DNA from: Geobacter sp. AOG2 | GTDB taxonomy: Bacteria > Desulfobacterota > Desulfuromonadia > Geobacterales > Pseudopelobacteraceae | Assembly (NCBI RefSeq): GCF_019972295.1 | Contig: NZ_BLJA01000001.1 | Location: 962,049 to 1,026,048, forward strand | Length of the DNA: 64,000 nucleotides | Direction: 5' to 3' | Shown here: positions 37,052-46,036 of the stretch, piece by piece | How the letters are laid out: each line of letters starts with the position of its first letter | How positions within the stretch are numbered: the stretch's first letter is position 1 | Made by a program: the position numbers and the translations under genes | The notes under the pieces: generated by a model | Seen by the model: the letters and a program-made list of their open reading frames with translations, nothing else | Database searches by the model: none | Told to the model about the DNA's origin: nothing

Positions 37052-38275
37052 ATGAAGATTCTTATGGTCACTCCCTATCCGGCTTGTCCCGGCGCGGACG
37101 GCGGCGGTACGGTGATGTTCAACCTGATCCGGCATCTCGCCGCGCGGCACGAGATCGTCTATCTCTCGTTCGCCCGGCAAGAGGATCTGGAGCGCCTGGC
37201 GCAGGTGGCGCCGTATTGCGCCGAGGTGGTTACGGTGCCGCTTCCCGGCGGGGCCGGGATGTCCGCCCTGGCCAAAGGGCTCAATCTGGCGCGGCGGGTC
37301 GTGCATAATGTGCTCTCGTATGCGACCCTGACGCCCGTGGTGGTCCGCAAGTGCCAAAGCCGGGCCATGGATGAGGCGATCCGCCGGGCGGTCGAGCGGC
37401 ATAAGCCGGATGCGGCGCACCTCTGCTTTCCCCAGATGGCCCATTATATCGAGGCCTGCGCCGGTACGCCGGCAGTGATGGATACGCTGGATGTGGCCCT
37501 GGTGGGGGTGTTTCGCAGGGCCATGAACGCCCGGCGCGTCTGGGAGAAGTTGTATTATCTGATGCAGTGGCTGTTCTGGGTGCGCTACGAATCCCGTTAT
37601 TTTCCGCGTTTTGGAAAGGTTTTGACGGTCACCCGTCAGGACGCGGCGGCTCTGACCATGGCCATGCCCGATCTGGATGTTTACGCGGAGGCCATCGCCG
37701 TCGATGCCGGTTCGCAGCCCGCGCCGGAGCGGGACAGGGGCGTCAGGATCGGTTTTCTCGCCAGTTTCGGCCATCCGCCCAATACGGATGCGGCCCTCTA
37801 TTTTGCGGAATCCGTCCTGCCCCTTGTCAGGGAGCGGATGCCGGATGCCTTGTTTGTCGTGGCGGGGAGGAACCCGCCGCGTTTGCTGCTCGATCTGAAA
37901 GACAAGGGAGTGACCTGCCTGGGGTTCGTCGATGATGTGTCCGAATTCTACGGCTCGGTCGATGTGGTGGTGGCGCCGATCCGTTACGGCGGCGGGATCA
38001 AGATCAAAGTGCTGGAGGCAATGGCCTGCGGCAAGCCGTTGGTCGCCACCTCGGTCGGCGCCGAAGGGATCACGGAGGCGGGCGAGGGGGCCTTTCTGGT
38101 CGCGGATGACCCGGCCGCCTTTGCCGGGGCGGTGATTGCGCTGTTGTCCGACAAGGAACGGCGGGCCGTGCTGGGGGAGCGGGCGCGGCAGGTTATTGAG
38201 CGGCGTTTTTCATGGCACCGGCTCTGCGACGATCTGGACACTATCTACCGGGCGCTCGACGCGGTGAAGAGGTGA
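37052..38275 (+). CDS. GT4-type glycosyltransferase (group 1)
   Basis: A 407-residue GT-B fold enzyme beginning MKILMVTPYPACPGADGGGT, with the C-terminal donor-site motifs GFLASFGHPPNTDAALYF, FVVAGRNPP and VVVAPIRYGGGIKIKVLEAM. The E-x7-E-like part reads KVLEAMACGKPLVATSVGAEG. A weak Shine-Dalgarno (GGTGGG) precedes the ATG. The following GT2 gene starts in its stop codon. Donor and acceptor are unknown. Confidence 0.87.
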   Translation: MKILMVTPYPACPGADGGGTVMFNLIRHLAARHEIVYLSFARQEDLERLAQVAPYCAEVVTVPLPGGAGMSALAKGLNLARRVVHNVLSYATLTPVVVRKCQSRAMDEAIRRAVERHKPDAAHLCFPQMAHYIEACAGTPAVMDTLDVALVGVFRRAMNARRVWEKLYYLMQWLFWVRYESRYFPRFGKVLTVTRQDAAALTMAMPDLDVYAEAIAVDAGSQPAPERDRGVRIGFLASFGHPPNTDAALYFAESVLPLVRERMPDALFVVAGRNPPRLLLDLKDKGVTCLGFVDDVSEFYGSVDVVVAPIRYGGGIKIKVLEAMACGKPLVATSVGAEGITEAGEGAFLVADDPAAFAGAVIALLSDKERRAVLGERARQVIERRFSWHRLCDDLDTIYRALDAVKR

Positions 38276-39264
38276 AGGTATCGGTCATCATCCTCACCTG
38301 GAACGGCCGGGCGTATCTCAAGGAGTGTCTGGATTCGCTGGAGGCACAGTCCTTCCGCGATTTTGAGACGATCCTCGTGGACAACGGTTCAACCGACGGG
38401 TCGGCCGACCATGTGCGAAGCGAGTATCCCTGGGTTCGCTTGCTGGAACTGCCGGAGAACGCCGGTTTTGCCGAAGGGAATAACCGCGGCCTGGCGTTGG
38501 CGCGGGGCGATTATATCGTTACCCTCAACAACGACACCAAGGTCGATCCCGGCTTTCTGGCCGAGTTGGTCCGGGCCGTGGAGGGCGATGGTCGCGTCGG
38601 CATGGTGGCGGCCAGGATGCGCAATTTCTACCGGCCGGAACGGATCGACGCCGCCGGCCTGAAGATCGGCACCAATGGCCTGGGGTACAACATAGGCTAC
38701 GGCGAGATCGACGACGGCCGCTACGACGGCGTGCCGCTGTTCGGCCCCTGCGGCGGGGCGGCGCTCTACCGCCGGGAGTTGCTGGACGAGGTCGGCTTCT
38801 TCGATGCGGATTTCTTCGCGTATTACGAGGATTTCGACCTGGCCTGGCGTGCGCGTTTGGCCGGTTGGAAGGCGCTTGCCGCGCCGCGGGCGCTCGTGTA
38901 TCATGTGCACTCGGCCACGGGCGGGGAGATGAGCCGTTTCAAGGTGTACCACACGCACCGGAACAAGTGGTTCGTGATCGTCAAGAACTGGCCTGCCGCG
39001 TTGCTCCGGCGGCATTTCGTCTCCATCGTCTGCGCCGATTGCGCCGCTTTCTGCCTGGCTGTGTTGCGGGGGAGGGGACTGGCGGCCCTGCGGGCAAGGC
39101 TGGATGTCCTGGGCGGTCTCGCCCGGCTCTTGCATAAGCGGCGCGAGGTGCAGGGCGGGAGCAAGCTGTCGGACCTTCAGGCGGCATCGCTTTATTCACC
39201 TCATGAGCATCCATTTCGGACTTTTTGGCGAAAAACGGGCATAAAACGTAATGTCGGACCGTAA
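38272..39264 (+). CDS. GT2 glycosyltransferase, rhamnosyltransferase-like
   Basis: A 330-residue enzyme, KVSVIILTWNGRAYLKECL, LVDNGSTDGSADHV, NAGFAEGNNRGLALARG, TLNNDTKVDPGFLAELV and FFAYYEDFDLAWRARLAGW. It is a clear paralogue of the enzyme at 36122. The GTG start at 38272 forms a GTGA overlap with the preceding stop. The C-terminal 80 residues include a hydrophobic stretch that may associate with the membrane. Confidence 0.88.
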   Translation: MKVSVIILTWNGRAYLKECLDSLEAQSFRDFETILVDNGSTDGSADHVRSEYPWVRLLELPENAGFAEGNNRGLALARGDYIVTLNNDTKVDPGFLAELVRAVEGDGRVGMVAARMRNFYRPERIDAAGLKIGTNGLGYNIGYGEIDDGRYDGVPLFGPCGGAALYRRELLDEVGFFDADFFAYYEDFDLAWRARLAGWKALAAPRALVYHVHSATGGEMSRFKVYHTHRNKWFVIVKNWPAALLRRHFVSIVCADCAAFCLAVLRGRGLAALRARLDVLGGLARLLHKRREVQGGSKLSDLQAASLYSPHEHPFRTFWRKTGIKRNVGP

Positions 39265-39273
39265 GGTACAATT

Positions 39274-40281
39274 GTGAAAATTTTGATCCTGGCACGCAAG
39301 GGCGAATCCCTGACCGGCGGCGGCACCTACCAGACCAACGTCCTGCGGGAACTCGCCAAGCGGCATACCGTAAGGGTTTATGAGTCCGACGCGGACCTGA
39401 ACGAGGAGTGGGATATCGCCCACTGTCTCAACCTGAAACACCTTTCGCCGGAGCTGGCGCGGAAGTTACGCTGCCCTCTGGTAGTCGATAGCCACGATTA
39501 TTACTGGATACGTTATTACCATTTTTTCTGTCTCGATTTTCCGGTCCGGTTCCTGTTGCAGCAATACCGGAAGATCAGGTATCGGCGACTCTTTCCGCTC
39601 ATCGACGGGATTATCCTGCACGGCAGGTATGTGTATGACCTGTACGACCATCCCCACAAATACCTGAACTTCTATTATGGCCTTGACTATAGCGAGATCG
39701 AGTCGCGGCCGTGGGAGGAGAAGGAAAACCTGATCCTGTTCGTGGGTGGTGATTATTTCCGCAAGGGGATTCACCGCCTGCTGAGAGCTTTGCCGCTGGT
39801 GCTCAAACAGGTACCCAATGCCCGCTTGATGGTGATCGGCAACGACTATGGCTACGTCAAGGCGTTTGCGCGTTTCCTGGCCCGTGGGTTGCCGGTGGAG
39901 TTCGTCTACGGTATGCCCCGCGCCGAGCTGTACAAGACCTACGGCAAGGCCAAGGCTTTTGTCATGCCGTCAGAGATCGAAGCGATCCCGCTGGTGTCGT
40001 CCGAGGCCACCATGGCCGGGGTGCCGCCCATACTCTCCGACGCGGGGGGCAATCCCGAGATCGTGCTGGATGGTAAGACCGGTTTTATCGTGCCGCTCGA
40101 TGACTTTCATTTGCTGGCCGAGCGGATCGTCAGCTGCCTTGCCGACCGGGAGTTGGCGGAACGTCTCGTACAGTTGGGCAGGGCGTTTCTCGGCCAATTC
40201 ACCACGGAGCGGATGATCGTCCGACTTGAAGAGATTTATGCGGCTGTGGCGAAAACGGAACGCGTGAAAGGCAAAAGGTGA
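39274..40281 (+). CDS. GT4-type glycosyltransferase (group 1)
   Basis: A 335-residue GT-B enzyme beginning MKILILARKGESLTGGGTYQ. The C-terminal half has LILFVGGDYFRKGIHRLLRA, LMVIGND, FVYGMPRAELYKTYGKAKAF and MPSEIEAIPLVSSEATMAG, the EAIPLVSSEA segment holding the conserved glutamates. The start is GTG. It overlaps the epimerase gene by 4 bases, so the two are probably coupled. Confidence 0.87.
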   Translation: MKILILARKGESLTGGGTYQTNVLRELAKRHTVRVYESDADLNEEWDIAHCLNLKHLSPELARKLRCPLVVDSHDYYWIRYYHFFCLDFPVRFLLQQYRKIRYRRLFPLIDGIILHGRYVYDLYDHPHKYLNFYYGLDYSEIESRPWEEKENLILFVGGDYFRKGIHRLLRALPLVLKQVPNARLMVIGNDYGYVKAFARFLARGLPVEFVYGMPRAELYKTYGKAKAFVMPSEIEAIPLVSSEATMAGVPPILSDAGGNPEIVLDGKTGFIVPLDDFHLLAERIVSCLADRELAERLVQLGRAFLGQFTTERMIVRLEEIYAAVAKTERVKGKR

Positions 40282-41249
40282 ATAATCACAGAAACTTTTA
40301 TAGCGGAAAGCGGGTGTTGGTCACCGGAGGTCTCGGATTTATCGGGCTCAATACCTGCGCTCGGCTGCTGGACTTGGGGGCGGAGGTAACGGCGTTGGAT
40401 AACTTCGTTCCACCCCGGATCACCCCCGACTTCGATGCGATCCGCTTACGCCTGCGTCTGGCGGTTGCTGATATCCGCGACGAAGAGAAGGTGGAGCGGG
40501 TGGTTCGGGATCAGGAGGTTGTCTTTAACCTAGCCGGCAAGTCGGGTGCGGCAGACAGCAACAAAACCCCGCTCAACGATCTGGATATCAATTGCCGTGG
40601 GCACCTGACCATACTGGAGGCCTGCCGCACCTTTAATCCCGGAGTGACGATCGTTTTTCCCAGCAGCCGCCTGGTGTATGGGAAGCCCCTCTATCTGCCA
40701 GTCGACGAGAAACATCCACTGGCGCCGGAATCCATCTACGCCGCCCACAAGCTGGCGGTTGAAAACTATCACCTCATATATGGCAAGCTGTATGGGCTCA
40801 AAACTACGGTCTTGCGCATCTCCAACCCCTATGGTCCCTTCCAGGCCGGGGAGGGGAGGGCCTATGGCATCGCAAACAGCTTCATTCAGGCAGCGGTAGC
40901 CGGAAGGCCGATCACATTGTTTGGCGATGGCCGTCAGCGCCGCGATTATCTCTATATTGACGACTTGGTCGAAGCCCTCCTGCTGGCTGCAGCCGCGCCG
41001 GAATCCCGCGGCAGGGTCTACAACATTGGCGACGGTCAGGGGACGAGTCTGCTGGAGTTGGCGGAACTGGCGGTGGCGGCGGCCGGGCAGGGAAAAATTG
41101 TCCACGTGCCCTGGCCGGAGGAGTACCGAGCCATTGAAACCGGAGACTACCTGTCCGATATCGGCTTGGCCCAGCATGATCTTGATTGGAGCCCGGGCAC
41201 GGATATCCGTGAAGGCGTCGCCCGCACCGTGGAATTTTATAAACTGTAA
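40278..41249 (+). CDS. NAD-dependent sugar epimerase/dehydratase
   Basis: A 323-residue extended short-chain dehydrogenase. The nucleotide site is RVLVTGGLGFIGLNTCARLL, the catalytic Ser region FPSSRLVYG and the Tyr/Lys pair YAAHK; RISNPYGPFQAGEGRAYG and DGRQRRDYLYIDDLVEALLL follow. It resembles UDP-glucose 4-epimerases and UDP-sugar dehydratases, and sequence alone does not separate these. The GTG start overlaps the preceding gene. Confidence 0.82.
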   Translation: MNNHRNFYSGKRVLVTGGLGFIGLNTCARLLDLGAEVTALDNFVPPRITPDFDAIRLRLRLAVADIRDEEKVERVVRDQEVVFNLAGKSGAADSNKTPLNDLDINCRGHLTILEACRTFNPGVTIVFPSSRLVYGKPLYLPVDEKHPLAPESIYAAHKLAVENYHLIYGKLYGLKTTVLRISNPYGPFQAGEGRAYGIANSFIQAAVAGRPITLFGDGRQRRDYLYIDDLVEALLLAAAAPESRGRVYNIGDGQGTSLLELAELAVAAAGQGKIVHVPWPEEYRAIETGDYLSDIGLAQHDLDWSPGTDIREGVARTVEFYKL

Positions 41250-41308
41250 AAAACAGTGAAAAAGGAAATGGTGAAAGGTTAATCTTGCACAGATCTCAAG
41301 GAGATGTC

Positions 41309-43783
41309 ATGGCAGAAAAGAAAACCGATATTCTGGAGCGGGATTCCTTCTACATCGTACTGATGGTGGTCATCATCATCGGTTTTTTTCAGAGAATTCT
41401 CTTTACCAACCAGATTATCCGGGCTTCCGACGTTGTCACCCAGTTCTTCTGGGGCGCGAAGGCGATAAAGGAACAGTCGCTGCTACAGTTCATTCAGGGG
41501 ATTCCTGCAATTTTTCAGGCTAGCTGGGATCCCTTGAGCGATGGTGGTCGGACCCTAGAGGGTGGGTGGAACGCCATAGCTCTCCTCTTTCATCGCTATC
41601 TCATTCAGCACTTTTTTCCCTTCCCTGCAAGTATCGCCTGGTTGGCCGTCCTAGCCATGTGTTGGGGATCCATCGGCACCTTCCTTTATTGCCGCCTGAT
41701 CGGCGTCGGCCGCTTGGGGGCTTTCGCAGCAGGGCTTCTGTATGTGGTCTGCACAGAGAATTCTTCACTTATCAACGCCGGCCACATCCAGAAGCTCGAG
41801 GCGATCTGCTGGTTCCCCTGGACATTTCTCCTCTTGGAAAAATCGTTGCGAAGCAGACGGTTTCTCCACTATGCCCTGACGGCGCTGATGTTGGCCATCC
41901 AGTTTTTTCACATGCATTGGCAGATATCGTTCTATTCGTGTCTAGCTGTCGGCGCTTACTGGTTCTGGTATGAAGTGGGAAAATTCCGGGAACTGAAGGG
42001 AGAGTACGGCCGGCAATTCTCGAAGGATACCTTGCTTGCGGTAGCCCTTGTGGTGCTCTTTTTCAGTACCATAGCCATGTCGTTTGCCCCGCTCTATAGT
42101 TGGTCGCAACAGTCCGAACGGGGGGAAGCCGTCAGTAGCGGCACTGGGTCGAGCGCCACGAAAGCAGCGGAAAAAGGTATCGGTTATGAGGAGGGGATGA
42201 GTTGGTCCATGCCCCCTGAAGAGATATTAAGCTTCTTCGTTCCGGGCCTCTTCGGATATTCCCGCCAGGAGGGGGGCGATGTACCTGCCCCAGGACAGGT
42301 ATATTACTGGGGCAGGATGCGTTTTACCCAGACCAGTGACTATCTGGGGCTCTTGCCCTGGTTTCTCATACCGCTTCCATTGTTTTTCAGGCGCGATCGC
42401 TATACCTGCTTCCTAACCTTCCTGATGGCGGCGACCCTGATCATGGCTTTGGGCAAATATACTTTCGTGTATCGTTTCATGTTCGAGTACCTCCCTGCCT
42501 TCTCCAAGTTTCGCGTGCCGAAGATGATCCTCTTTTTGTTCGCCTTTGGCGCCGCAGTATTGGCTGGCCGAGGTCTGGACGTGCTGGCCGACGAAACGAT
42601 TGAAAGGAAACGGCTTGGCCGGTGGGTCTGGTGGTGTGGTGGGGTTGCCGCATTTATCGGCTTGATCTGTCTCGTAATTTTGGTGGCAGGTCAGTCGATC
42701 ATCTCGGCCATGTCGGAGTACATTACCGCACCCACGCGCTACCAGAGCGGTTCACAACTGGTTGAGGAACGCTTCGGCCACATGTTCAGGGACGGAATTA
42801 TTTCCTTCGGGATGGCAGCAATCTATCTTGCGGCAATCATTGTCTGGTTCAAACGGTTGCTGCCGGTACGGCTGTTGCTGCCGCTCCTGATACTCCTGAT
42901 GTTGTGCGATCTGTGGCGCGTTAATAACCGTTTTCTGGTGGTGGCTCCGCCACCTGAGGCCAAGCGCGGCGTTACGACGAACGATATCGTCACTTTCCTC
43001 AAACCACGCATCGATCATTACCGCATGCAACCCTTGAATGACGAGAATGCTCATTTCTATGCCGACAACGGCTTTGCCAACGTGTCGGCCTATGTGACCA
43101 TTAGTGAGCGGCGCTACAAACAATTTTTAGATGCTATGTCGCTTATGAGCACCATGCCGGACATCATGAACCTGAAATACCTGGTGATGCCCTCAAGGGA
43201 TTTTGAAGCACAGAAGGCGCTTCTTTTAACGAAATACCAGCCGGTTTTCAACTCATCCAACGGTTCGATAGTGCTCGAAAACAAGACCGTCATGCCCAAG
43301 GCTTGGCTGGTACCGTCGGTTGTGGTAATTGCCGACCCTCATCAGCGTATCGGGATACTGGCCAGCGCCCCGGATTTCAAACCGGACCAGATTGCCCTAG
43401 TTGAATCGCCACCTCGTTTACAGCTTGCGCCATACCCATCCCAAGTCCCCTCGCTCGCTGGAAGGGCCGAGGTGCGTGTCTATGAGCCCAACCGGATTGT
43501 AGTGGAGGCTCAAGCGCTCAAAAACAGCCTGCTGGTCATCGGCGAAAAGTACTATCGCTGGTGGTACGCCTCCGTGGATGGGAAAAAAACCGAGATCGTG
43601 CCGGTGGATCACATCCTGCGCGGAGTGTATCTCACTCCCGGCACCCATCGGGTAGAATTTATCTTTGACCCGTTGCCATTCAAGATCGGCAAATGGCTGA
43701 CATTGGGATCGTTGGCATTTTTTGTCGTCATGCTTGGGCGGGAGTGGTGGAGGAGAAAACTGCAGCAGGTCGCAAGGCCCTGA
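41309..43783 (+). CDS. YfhO-like large membrane protein
   Basis: An 824-residue protein with about 12-14 transmembrane segments and a periplasmic C-terminal domain of about 220 residues closed by a final transmembrane helix (about 795-815). The N-terminal part has QIIRASDVVTQFFWGAKAIK and the central loop SFAPLYSWSQQSERGE, as in YfhO/DUF6044-type proteins, a GT-C-like group implicated in glycosylating lipoteichoic acid in Firmicutes. A role in decorating the surface polysaccharide is likely but not shown. ATG 41309 follows AAGGAG. It closes the polysaccharide locus. Confidence 0.8.
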   Translation: MAEKKTDILERDSFYIVLMVVIIIGFFQRILFTNQIIRASDVVTQFFWGAKAIKEQSLLQFIQGIPAIFQASWDPLSDGGRTLEGGWNAIALLFHRYLIQHFFPFPASIAWLAVLAMCWGSIGTFLYCRLIGVGRLGAFAAGLLYVVCTENSSLINAGHIQKLEAICWFPWTFLLLEKSLRSRRFLHYALTALMLAIQFFHMHWQISFYSCLAVGAYWFWYEVGKFRELKGEYGRQFSKDTLLAVALVVLFFSTIAMSFAPLYSWSQQSERGEAVSSGTGSSATKAAEKGIGYEEGMSWSMPPEEILSFFVPGLFGYSRQEGGDVPAPGQVYYWGRMRFTQTSDYLGLLPWFLIPLPLFFRRDRYTCFLTFLMAATLIMALGKYTFVYRFMFEYLPAFSKFRVPKMILFLFAFGAAVLAGRGLDVLADETIERKRLGRWVWWCGGVAAFIGLICLVILVAGQSIISAMSEYITAPTRYQSGSQLVEERFGHMFRDGIISFGMAAIYLAAIIVWFKRLLPVRLLLPLLILLMLCDLWRVNNRFLVVAPPPEAKRGVTTNDIVTFLKPRIDHYRMQPLNDENAHFYADNGFANVSAYVTISERRYKQFLDAMSLMSTMPDIMNLKYLVMPSRDFEAQKALLLTKYQPVFNSSNGSIVLENKTVMPKAWLVPSVVVIADPHQRIGILASAPDFKPDQIALVESPPRLQLAPYPSQVPSLAGRAEVRVYEPNRIVVEAQALKNSLLVIGEKYYRWWYASVDGKKTEIVPVDHILRGVYLTPGTHRVEFIFDPLPFKIGKWLTLGSLAFFVVMLGREWWRRKLQQVARP

Positions 43784-43797
43784 CTGTTGACGTGACC

Positions 43798-44520
43798 ATG
43801 ACCGCCGAAACCATCGACGAACTCCGTGTCTACGATCTGCGGATCTGCCAGCCGAAAGAGGGCTACCGTTTTTCTCTCGATCCCTTGCTGCTGTGCGGTT
43901 TTGCCGAAGACGCTTCCGCTGGCCGGGTAGTCGATCTCGGCACCGGCTGCGGGATTATTCCCCTTATTCTTGCTCGGAAAACTGTCGGCGCATCTCTGGT
44001 CGGTGTGGAATTTCAGGAGGAAATGGCCGAAATGGCCGTCCGCAACGTTAGTCTGAACGGGCTTGACGAGAGGATCGGGATTGTCAGCGATGATATCCTT
44101 TCCCTGCGTGGGAGGTTTCCTGTTTCGTCGTTTGATCTGGTGACAGCGAACCCTCCCTACCGCAAACCGGGTAGCGGCCGTGTCAGCCCCAAGGTCGGAC
44201 GCGATCTCGCTCGCCATGAATCGAGTGCCGGGCTGGCGGACTTCCTGTCAACCGCCAAATATCTGGTCAAACCGTCGGGGTCTATTTGCTTCATCAGTCA
44301 TCCTTCGCGGCTGGCTGAATTTGTCCATTGTGCCGGCGAACTCAGGCTGTCATTGCTCAGGCTGCGCATGGTGCATGGTTCCGCCGTTACTCCGGCAACG
44401 ATGTTTTTGGCGCAATTGGCCAAGGGAAAGAAAGGTGGGACATTGGTGCTGCCACCCCTGCTTGTCCACAATGAGCAGGGCGACTATTCGCAAGAGGTCC
44501 GCAGCATTCTGGGAGAGTAA
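43798..44520 (+). CDS. tRNA1(Val) adenine-37 N6-methyltransferase-like protein
   Basis: A 240-residue class I methyltransferase. It has LRVYDLRICQPKEGYRFSLD, the start seen in TrmN6 proteins, the SAM motif RVVDLGTGCGIIPLILA and the amino-methylating motif NPPYRKPGSG. The tail is typical of the family. ATG 43798 is chosen; an in-frame GTG six bases upstream is possible and no strong Shine-Dalgarno is visible. A bidirectional terminator follows. It is unrelated in function to the polysaccharide genes before it. Confidence 0.85.
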   Translation: MTAETIDELRVYDLRICQPKEGYRFSLDPLLLCGFAEDASAGRVVDLGTGCGIIPLILARKTVGASLVGVEFQEEMAEMAVRNVSLNGLDERIGIVSDDILSLRGRFPVSSFDLVTANPPYRKPGSGRVSPKVGRDLARHESSAGLADFLSTAKYLVKPSGSICFISHPSRLAEFVHCAGELRLSLLRLRMVHGSAVTPATMFLAQLAKGKKGGTLVLPPLLVHNEQGDYSQEVRSILGE

Positions 44521-44542
44521 TCGGTCCGCTTGGCAAGCGAAA

Positions 44543-44568
44543 GGGCGCTCCTAACGAAGCGCCCTTTT
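44543..44568. terminator. Bidirectional terminator between convergent genes
   Basis: GGGCGCT-N8-AGCGCCC is followed by TTTTCATTTC on the plus strand and, read the other way, by TTTCGC. It separates the tRNA methyltransferase gene from the convergent CheX fusion gene. Confidence 0.85.
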
Positions 44569-44591
44569 CATTTCAAGCTATTTTGTCGCCT

Positions 44592-45458
44592 TTAGTTCTT
44601 GATAAAGAGCACCAACTGCATGGTCTCGCCCTCACCGACCAGGATCGGAAAGCAGAGACCGGTATATCCGGCAGGCACGGCCAAGCCGGCTGCATCCGGC
44701 CGGATGGTGACCGGGGGATTGATATTGACGATCTTGCCGGCTTGCGATGCCTTGGCGGCGATGTTGCCACAGACCACGTTGATGAATTCCATGACGGTAT
44801 CTTCAAGGACTTCCGGCGGCTCATTGTCCACCGATGCCTCACGCAGAATTGCCTTGGCCACGGATTTTTGAAGCTCTTGCGAAACCGAGATGATAAAGCG
44901 GGCATCCACATCGCCGGACAGGTCCATTGCCGCCATGATGTGGTTGGCATCCACCATGGTGATGGTTTGGCACTTACCGGCTCTAAAGGGGAGTCCGAGG
45001 ATTCGGGTAATCATCTTGTAGGTAAGGTCTGCGGACATCTCCCATAGTTCTGGATTGGCGATACTCCCGGGAAGCTCGACCCTTTCCGAGATGTACGGCG
45101 CTTGGTCGGCTTTGAACTCATTCAAATGCTGTTGCAGTTGTTCGTTGGTGATGGCTCCAACAAGTACCAATGCCTCACCGATGTAGAGGTGGTTGTTTTT
45201 TTGGCGGGTAATAATTTCATTGAGTTGGGTAAGGGTCAGGATGCCGATTTCCAGCAGCAGGTCCCCTACTTTTATGTCACGCGAAAGTTGCGCACGGTGG
45301 GCGCGTGCGATATCGTCCTGGGTTACGTAACCCATCGCCACTGCCATCTCGCCAAATTTGAGGTTTTTCTGTTCCTGTAGCTCAATCGCCTTGAGCAGGA
45401 TCTCTCGTGAAACGATCCCTTTTTCCACCAAAAACTGCCCGAAAAATTTGACGGCCAT
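44592..45458 (-). CDS. CheX-like phosphatase fused to MshEN-like repeats
   Basis: A 288-residue protein. Residues about 8-112 hold three diverged repeats of the form FGxxAVxxGxVTxxDIxxAxxxQ (KFGEMAVAMGYVTQDDI, KVGDLLLEIGILTLTQL, YIGEALVLVGAITNEQL), like the 24-residue units of MshEN/T2SSE N-terminal domains, some of which bind cyclic di-GMP. Residues about 135-288 match the CheX/CheC family, with EDTVMEFINVVCGN carrying the E-x-x-N phosphatase signature. ATG 45458 has GGGGA eight bases upstream; the ATG two codons earlier is too close. A CheY-type receiver is encoded upstream on the same strand and is the likely partner. Confidence 0.8.
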   Translation of the reverse strand: MAVKFFGQFLVEKGIVSREILLKAIELQEQKNLKFGEMAVAMGYVTQDDIARAHRAQLSRDIKVGDLLLEIGILTLTQLNEIITRQKNNHLYIGEALVLVGAITNEQLQQHLNEFKADQAPYISERVELPGSIANPELWEMSADLTYKMITRILGLPFRAGKCQTITMVDANHIMAAMDLSGDVDARFIISVSQELQKSVAKAILREASVDNEPPEVLEDTVMEFINVVCGNIAAKASQAGKIVNINPPVTIRPDAAGLAVPAGYTGLCFPILVGEGETMQLVLFIKN

Positions 45459-45498
45459 GCACATATCCCCTTGTATCGTGAGTTATTGGTGCTGAAAA

Positions 45499-45858
45499 TC
45501 AGAGATCCCGAAGTATCTTCAGGACATCGTCGGCCTCGAACGGTTTTGAGATGACATTCTTGGCACCCAGTTTGAGCGCTTCTGTAAATTTGTCACCTAC
45601 GCCGCCCAGGGAGGTGACCATGACCACTTTAACTTCTTTATCCAGCATGGACAGGCTGCGCAAGGCGGTCAGGCCGTCCATCCCGGGCATATTCATGTCC
45701 ATGCAGATGATGTCCGGGTCCTCGGCATGATTCATCTTGATGGCTTCCGCGCCGTTTTTGGCATGCCCGACACATGTAAATTCCCCTGATTCGGAAATGA
45801 TCTTCTCAAGCTGGCGGGCTACGGAAAGGCTGTCGTCAACGACAAGAACCTTTTTCAT
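45499..45858 (-). CDS. CheY-like single-domain response regulator
   Basis: A 119-residue receiver domain: acidic pocket VLVVDDS, phospho-acceptor Asp in IICMDMNMPGMDG, Thr in VMVTSLGG and Lys in VISKPFEADD. No output domain. AGGAGG lies ten bases before ATG 45858. It is cotranscribed with the CheX fusion gene, which could dephosphorylate it. No kinase gene is adjacent. Confidence 0.92.
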   Translation of the reverse strand: MKKVLVVDDSLSVARQLEKIISESGEFTCVGHAKNGAEAIKMNHAEDPDIICMDMNMPGMDGLTALRSLSMLDKEVKVVMVTSLGGVGDKFTEALKLGAKNVISKPFEADDVLKILRDL

Positions 45859-45971
45859 ATGATGGTATCCTCCTGGTGAGCGTCGCGATCGCTTTTGTCG
45901 GGTTGTTCGAAATTTAATGAGCGGAGTGAATGTACTCGAAAAGGGGTAAAAAGTCAAAAATATGTTTGTCT

Positions 45972-45999
45972 TTGATTGGCTGGTAAAGCGTGTTATACA
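45972..45999 (+). promoter_or_regulatory. Sigma-70-type promoter of the parvulin gene
   Basis: TTGATT, a 16-base spacer and TATACA precede the ATG at 46037 by about 40 bases. Confidence 0.5.
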
Positions 46000-46036
46000 T
46001 ATAAATATCCTGCACTAAGATAAGGAGATTCGTCTC

